Assembly: GCA_017395365.1 (NCBI GenBank)
Contig: JAFPUN010000003.1
Location: 62,001 to 126,000 of the forward strand
DNA length: 64,000 nucleotides
From: Bacteroidales bacterium
GTDB lineage: Bacteria; Bacteroidota; Bacteroidia; Bacteroidales; F082
Reading direction: 5' to 3'
Shown here: positions 60,605 through 64,000 of the stretch, piece by piece
Layout of the letters: every line of letters starts with the position of its first letter
Numbering within the stretch: the stretch's first letter is position 1
The notes under the pieces: model-generated
Seen by the model: only the letters and a program-made list of their open reading frames with translations
Told to the model about the DNA's origin: nothing
Databases searched by the model: none
Position numbers and translations under genes: made by a program

Positions 60605-61230
60605 CGTTTATTATACTGATTCATCGTCCTGTCCACCCCTTGGGTGACGAAACTCTTGATGATTTCGACAGCCTCGTCGCATTTTTGGTCGACGATAGGT
60701 TCCTCGGAAGGTTTCCATTGGCCTAGCACGAAATCCACTTGACGGCCGCGCGGGAAGTCATCGCCAAGACCGAAACGCAAACGGCAGAACACATTGGTAC
60801 CCAGTTTCTCAATGATGTCGGTCAGACCGTTGTGGCCGCCGTCAGCGCCTTGCTTGCGGAGGCGCAACGTACCCAAAGGCAAAGCAATGTCATCGTTGAC
60901 AACCAAAAGATTCTCGATTGGAATCTTCTCCTGCTGCAACCAGTATTTTACCGCCTTGCCGCTGAGATTCATGTAGGTCGTCGGCTTGATGACAAGTAAA
61001 GTCTTGCCCTTAAATTTCATCTCTGAGGTTTGGGCAAGACGGTTCGTGGTGAAGGAACCCTCCAGGTCCTTCGCCAGGCGGTCGGCAATCTTAAAACCAA
61101 TGTTGTGTCGCGTGTTGTCGTACTCGGCACCTATGTTTCCCAAACAGGCAATCAGGTATTTCATTTCGTCGGGTTGTTCTTGTTTCCGCTTGCGGAATAA
61201 CCATGCAAAGATACTATTAATAAATGACAT
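60601..61230 (-). CDS. pth: Peptidyl-tRNA hydrolase
   Basis: A 209-residue enzyme that recycles peptidyl-tRNA. Motifs: CLGNIGAEYDNTRHNIGF with the catalytic His, KPTTYMNLSGKAV, DDIALPLGTLRLR and GADGGHNGLTDI. The standard bacterial start would be the internal ATG at 61164 (MKYLIACLGN). The 22-residue N-terminal extension with a short hydrophobic and Arg/Lys-rich patch resembles those often annotated in Bacteroidetes Pth, so I keep the longer start with moderate certainty. Confidence 0.92.
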   Translation of the reverse strand: MSFINSIFAWLFRKRKQEQPDEMKYLIACLGNIGAEYDNTRHNIGFKIADRLAKDLEGSFTTNRLAQTSEMKFKGKTLLVIKPTTYMNLSGKAVKYWLQQEKIPIENLLVVNDDIALPLGTLRLRKQGADGGHNGLTDIIEKLGTNVFCRLRFGLGDDFPRGRQVDFVLGQWKPSEEPIVDQKCDEAVEIIKSFVTQGVDRTMNQYNKR

Positions 61231-61250
61231 GATGCATTATTGTCATAAGG

Positions 61251-61318
61251 GCAGGTCCCTAAGCCTGCCGAAGGGCCTGTTGATATATAACGGTGCTTCG
61301 ACGGGCTCAGCAACCTGC
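61251..61318. repeat. TTCGACGGGCTCAG-type inverted repeat
   Basis: Left arm 61251-61274 (GCAGGTCCCTAAGCCTGCCGAAGG), right arm 61294-61318; imperfectly complementary. It resembles a palindromic intergenic repeat type common in many bacterial genomes; only one copy is in this window. Confidence 0.6.
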
Positions 61319-61335
61319 TTATTCCCAACTAAAAA

Positions 61336-61355
61336 AGGCCGCCCGAAGACGGCCT
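61336..61355 (-). terminator. Terminator of rplY
   Basis: AGGCCG/CGGCCT stem with 8-nt loop. The minus strand continues with TTTTT, 22 bases past the rplY stop. Confidence 0.8.
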
Positions 61356-61377
61356 ATTCGTATGGTTGAATAAAGGT

Positions 61378-61956
61378 TTACTCTTCGGTCTCTTCCTCGG
61401 CAACGACAGCGCCACGGGCAGCGTTGACGGCGAAGATAACAGTGTAGCCAGGAGTGATGGGCGTGACATTCTCGATGTCGAGGTCCTTCACCTTAATGGC
61501 TTCGTTGATGTTCACGTTGCTGATGTTGACCTTCACATAGTCGGGCAGATCCTTAATCAGACCACAAACTTTCACCTTCTTGATACCCATCTTGGGTTTA
61601 CCACCACGCATCACACCGGCAGCCGAGCCTTCGAGGGCGATAGGCAGCACCACAGTGATGGGTTGGTCTTCCTTCACGATGAGGAAATCGGCATGCAGCA
61701 CCTTGTCGGTCACAGGGTGATACTGAATGTCTTGCAGGATGGTCTTGTAAGTCTTACCATTGACTTCGAAGTCGATGATGTAAGTCTCAGGGGTAAAGAG
61801 GATTTTCGTGAAGTTCTTCTCGGAAGTGGCGAAGTGGATTTGCTCTTCACCAGCACCGTACATGACACATGGAACCATTTCGGCTTTACGCAAAGCCTTA
61901 GTATCCTTTTTCCCTACGTTCTCGCGAAGAGAACCGCTCAATGATACAGTTTTCAT
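61378..61956 (-). CDS. rplY: 50S ribosomal protein L25 (general stress protein Ctc type)
   Basis: A 192-residue long-form L25 that binds 5S rRNA. The N-terminal L25 beta domain (SLRENVGKKDTKALRKAEMVPCVMYG) is followed by a TL5/Ctc C-terminal beta domain (HADFLIVKEDQPITVVLPIALEG...) and an acidic tail (VVAEEETEE). Follows prs on the same strand. Confidence 0.93.
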   Translation of the reverse strand: MKTVSLSGSLRENVGKKDTKALRKAEMVPCVMYGAGEEQIHFATSEKNFTKILFTPETYIIDFEVNGKTYKTILQDIQYHPVTDKVLHADFLIVKEDQPITVVLPIALEGSAAGVMRGGKPKMGIKKVKVCGLIKDLPDYVKVNISNVNINEAIKVKDLDIENVTPITPGYTVIFAVNAARGAVVAEEETEE

Positions 61957-62004
61957 TGTGTTTAAATGTTTGGTTGTTAATGAATTGATTTGTTTATTGT
62001 TGTT

Positions 62005-62032
62005 GTAGAGACGCGGCGCGCCACGTCTCTAC
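62005..62032. repeat. SDR-like palindrome, copy 13 (intergenic)
   Basis: Arms GTAGAGACG/CGTCTCTAC with core CGGCGCGCCA. Lies between the prs stop and rplY start. Same core as copy 6 in the U32 gene. Confidence 0.9.
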
Positions 62033-62043
62033 AGGATTTTGCA

Positions 62044-62979
62044 TTATTTGAACAACGAACTGATGGATTCGTAGGATTCCACACGGTGGATGACATCGGC
62101 AAACAAGGGTGCGCAACTGACCACACGGATTTTCTTGGAGGCGTTGGCGGGCAACGGGATGGTGTCGGTGACTACCACTTCGCTGAACACCGAGTTGTCG
62201 AGACGTTCCATGGCGGGACCGCTGCACACGGCGTGGGTGGCGAAGGCGCGGACGCTCTTGGCTCCGTTGTCCATCATCACCTGACCGGCTTTCACGATAG
62301 TGCCAGCCGTGTCGATGATATCGTCAAGGATGATGACATTCTTGTCCTTCACATCGCCGATGAGGGTCATGCTTTCCACCACATTGGCACGCGCACGTTG
62401 TTTGTGGCACACAGCCAGGTCGCAACCCAAACGTTTGGCATAGGCTGAGGCGCGCTTGGAGGCACCCAGGTCAGGAGCGGCAATCAGCAGGTTGTCGATG
62501 TTCATCTTCTGGATATGATCGATGAAGATGCTGGAGGCATACAAGGCATCCATCGGGATATCGAAGAAGCCTTGGATCTGGTCGGCGTGAAGGTCCATCG
62601 TGATGATACGGTCCACATGGGCAGCAGTCAGCATGTTGGCCACCAACTTAGCGCCGATGCTCACGCGGGGCTGGTCCTTACGGTCCTGACGGGCCCAACC
62701 GAAATAAGGTATCACTGCTATGACTTTGTGCGCTGAGGCACGCTTGGCAGCGTCGATCATGAGCAAAAGCTCCATCAGGTTATCGGTGGAAGGCATGGTG
62801 GACTGCACGATGAACACATGATGACCACGGATGCTCTCCTCGAATGAAGGTTGGAACTCGCCATCGGAGAAGACGACGACCTGTGATTTACCTAGTTGAG
62901 TACCATAGGCTTCGGCAATCTTAGTGCCTAATTCCTTCGTGGCTCTACCAGCAAAAATGGAAACGAATCTTCCTGACAT
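62044..62979 (-). CDS. prs: Ribose-phosphate pyrophosphokinase (PRPP synthase)
   Basis: A 311-residue class I PRPP synthase making PRPP from ribose 5-phosphate and ATP. Motifs: FSDGEFQPSFEESIRG, the flexible-loop region WARQDRKDQPRVSIGAK, DLHADQIQGFFDIP, and the PRPP-binding loop VIILDDIIDTAGT. Followed by rplY with an 87-base gap that holds a palindromic repeat. Confidence 0.95.
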   Translation of the reverse strand: MSGRFVSIFAGRATKELGTKIAEAYGTQLGKSQVVVFSDGEFQPSFEESIRGHHVFIVQSTMPSTDNLMELLLMIDAAKRASAHKVIAVIPYFGWARQDRKDQPRVSIGAKLVANMLTAAHVDRIITMDLHADQIQGFFDIPMDALYASSIFIDHIQKMNIDNLLIAAPDLGASKRASAYAKRLGCDLAVCHKQRARANVVESMTLIGDVKDKNVIILDDIIDTAGTIVKAGQVMMDNGAKSVRAFATHAVCSGPAMERLDNSVFSEVVVTDTIPLPANASKKIRVVSCAPLFADVIHRVESYESISSLFK

Positions 62980-63023
62980 TTTTGAAGGATATTATGTTGA
63001 TTGTTACTCCGTTTTTCGGGCTG

Positions 63024-63031
63024 CAAAATTA
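63024..63031 (-). promoter_or_regulatory. -7 element for prs
   Basis: TAATTTTG then CAGC on the minus strand, 44 bases before ATG 62979. Confidence 0.65.
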
Positions 63032-63104
63032 GCGATTTTATCCGTGCGAACAAGACAAAAACAGAAATTTTTCTCAACTTGCTTGCGGTGAATAAAAAAA
63101 ACCG

Positions 63105-63112
63105 TATTTTTG
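63105..63112 (+). promoter_or_regulatory. -7 element for tRNA-Leu
   Basis: TATTTTTG then CAGC, 28 bases before the mature tRNA 5' end. Confidence 0.7.
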
Positions 63113-63140
63113 CAGCCGCGTTTGACGCGATGAAGCACAT

Positions 63141-63224
63141 GCCGAAGTGGCGGAATCGGTAGACGCGTCGGTCTCAAAAACCGATGAGGTAACACTCGTG
63201 CCGGTTCGATCCCGGCCTTCGGTA
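63141..63224 (+). tRNA. tRNA-Leu (anticodon CAA)
   Basis: An 84-nt class II tRNA. Acceptor GCCGAAG/CTTCGGT (G-U first pair) with discriminator A, D arm GGCGGAATCGGTAGACGC, anticodon stem TCGGT/ACCGA with loop CTCAAAA (anticodon CAA, reads UUG). The variable arm is TGAGGTAACACTCG-like, and the T arm has GGTTCGATCC. CCA is not encoded. Confidence 0.95.
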
Positions 63225-63232
63225 CTCCAAAA

Positions 63233-63276
63233 AAAACCTCTCACAACCAATTGGTTTTGAGAGGTTTATTATTTTT
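63233..63276 (+). terminator. Terminator of tRNA-Leu
   Basis: AAACCTCTCA/TGAGAGGTTT stem with inner CCAATTGG, then ATTATTTTT. Confidence 0.85.
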
Positions 63277-63373
63277 CACCACTTCTTTAAACGAGACAAA
63301 CAAAAGAATAAGGGCCCATGACAAATGTTGTGGAATCATGGATATGGAAGGTCTGCCACAGGCCCTATGCTTC

Positions 63374-64000
63374 TTATTCCAGATAGGCGGGTGCCTTGGC
63401 TGCCACTGCTTCGGCAATCAACGCATGACCGCGATCGTTGGGATGGATGCCATCGGCACAGAGGTAGTCGCTGTAGTTCACAGTCTCCAAAAACGGCGTC
63501 GTGATATCGATGATGGGCACACGCAGCTGGTTAGCCATCTTAAACAGTTCCACGTTGTACATCTCATGCCATTGATAGATACGCATGGTCTTGCCGCCAA
63601 GCCATCCCAAAATATTGTCCTTGTTCAATCCCAACGAGAGGAATTCGAAGAACCAATCCGGCTCAATGAGCGGCATCGACATGATGACCGGTTTGAGATT
63701 CAGCGAACGAACCTTATTAATAAGTGCCGCATATTGCTTCACGAAATTGCCGAGGGTCACTTTAGGTTGATGTGGCGCGTCAGGAGCGGCCGACACGGCC
63801 TTCCAATCGAAGTCGCAGTCGTTGCCGCCATACTCAAACACGGCAATATCACTCGATTTCACCTCTTCTTCATTCCTATTAATATATTTCATCCCCTGCG
63901 AGGTTGTGCTACCAAAACAAGCAAAATTAAAGATTTTGATGCCGAGACGCTGTTCGCAACGGCTCACAAAATTCGAATCCGAAATCTTGTAGACGGGCTT
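63374..64000 (-). CDS. SGNH/GDSL hydrolase, 5' end beyond the window
   Basis: The open frame continues to the window edge, so the N-terminus (including block I GDS) is missing; 208 residues are visible. Block III is YGGNDCDFDW and block V is DGIHPNDRGH (catalytic Asp/His). The central region MSMPLIEPDWFFEFLSLGLN fits a small esterase. The apparent ATG at 63967 is internal (SNFVSRCEQRL reads on through it). Likely a carbohydrate or lipid esterase. Confidence 0.8.
   Translation of the reverse strand, partial: KPVYKISDSNFVSRCEQRLGIKIFNFACFGSTTSQGMKYINRNEEEVKSSDIAVFEYGGNDCDFDWKAVSAAPDAPHQPKVTLGNFVKQYAALINKVRSLNLKPVIMSMPLIEPDWFFEFLSLGLNKDNILGWLGGKTMRIYQWHEMYNVELFKMANQLRVPIIDITTPFLETVNYSDYLCADGIHPNDRGHALIAEAVAAKAPAYLE

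Noticed and set aside
2284-62032. CRISPR array
   Set aside because: The palindromic repeats are scattered, have no regular spacers, lie inside genes, and no cas gene is present.

Overview
This window is a chromosomal piece of an anaerobic member of the Bacteroidales. The evidence is promoters with the Bacteroidetes -7 element TAnnTTTG in front of most transcription units, several secreted proteins ending in type IX secretion (T9SS) sorting domains (NPTNG/NPANDF, then G-L-Y), an S46 dipeptidyl peptidase, and a sodium-pumping methylmalonyl-CoA decarboxylase operon typical of succinate-to-propionate fermenters. No phage, plasmid, IS element or CRISPR array was found. A tRNA-Leu(CAA) lies near the right end, and a GDSL hydrolase runs off the right edge.

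Layout. 1-11 kb: envelope genes (two small barrel proteins, an N-acetylmuramoyl-L-alanine amidase, LptD, a T9SS-exported thioredoxin-like protein, a fucose-isomerase-like protein, a patatin/BamA-type protein). 11-16 kb: the minus-strand operon mce, mmdA, mmdD, mmdC, mmdB. 16-17 kb: a structured candidate small RNA and an orphan PBECR-like nuclease-domain gene. 17-32 kb: gatD and gatE, subunits of the archaeal-type Glu-tRNA(Gln) amidotransferase, separated by four tandem T9SS genes that arose by duplication and carry copies of the gatE 3' end. 32-36 kb: an ABC exporter and a U32 peptidase-family gene. 36-51 kb: an expanded polysaccharide O-acetylation locus with three AlgI-like MBOAT acyltransferases and seven AlgJ/DHHW-like proteins. 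51-57 kb: a minus-strand operon of two secreted CotH-kinase-like proteins and a membrane-anchored GH16-like protein. 57-64 kb: DPP7-type peptidase, an rRNA methyltransferase, pth, rplY, prs, tRNA-Leu, GDSL hydrolase.

Two things stand out. First, a very small palindromic repeat (about 28-30 bp, arms GTAGAGACG / CGTCTCTAC, variable palindromic core) occurs 13 times. Ten copies lie inside genes, always in frame, and five of these are in the U32 gene and three in the fucose-isomerase-like gene. It behaves like a miniature mobile element that adds about ten residues per insertion. Second, the 36-57 kb region looks like one expanded extracellular-polysaccharide modification system. A C-terminal helical module (about 45 residues, pattern P-x-W ... 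K-A ... G ... A-x-W/Y) is shared by most of its AlgJ-like proteins and also sits inside the GH16-like protein, tying that enzyme to the locus.

Other repeat families are four copies of an approx. 90-100 bp compound-hairpin intergenic element, two copies of an approx. 130 bp imperfect palindrome placed just upstream of promoters, one TTCGACGGGCTCAG-type inverted repeat, and four copies of an approx. 205 bp spacer in the T9SS array.
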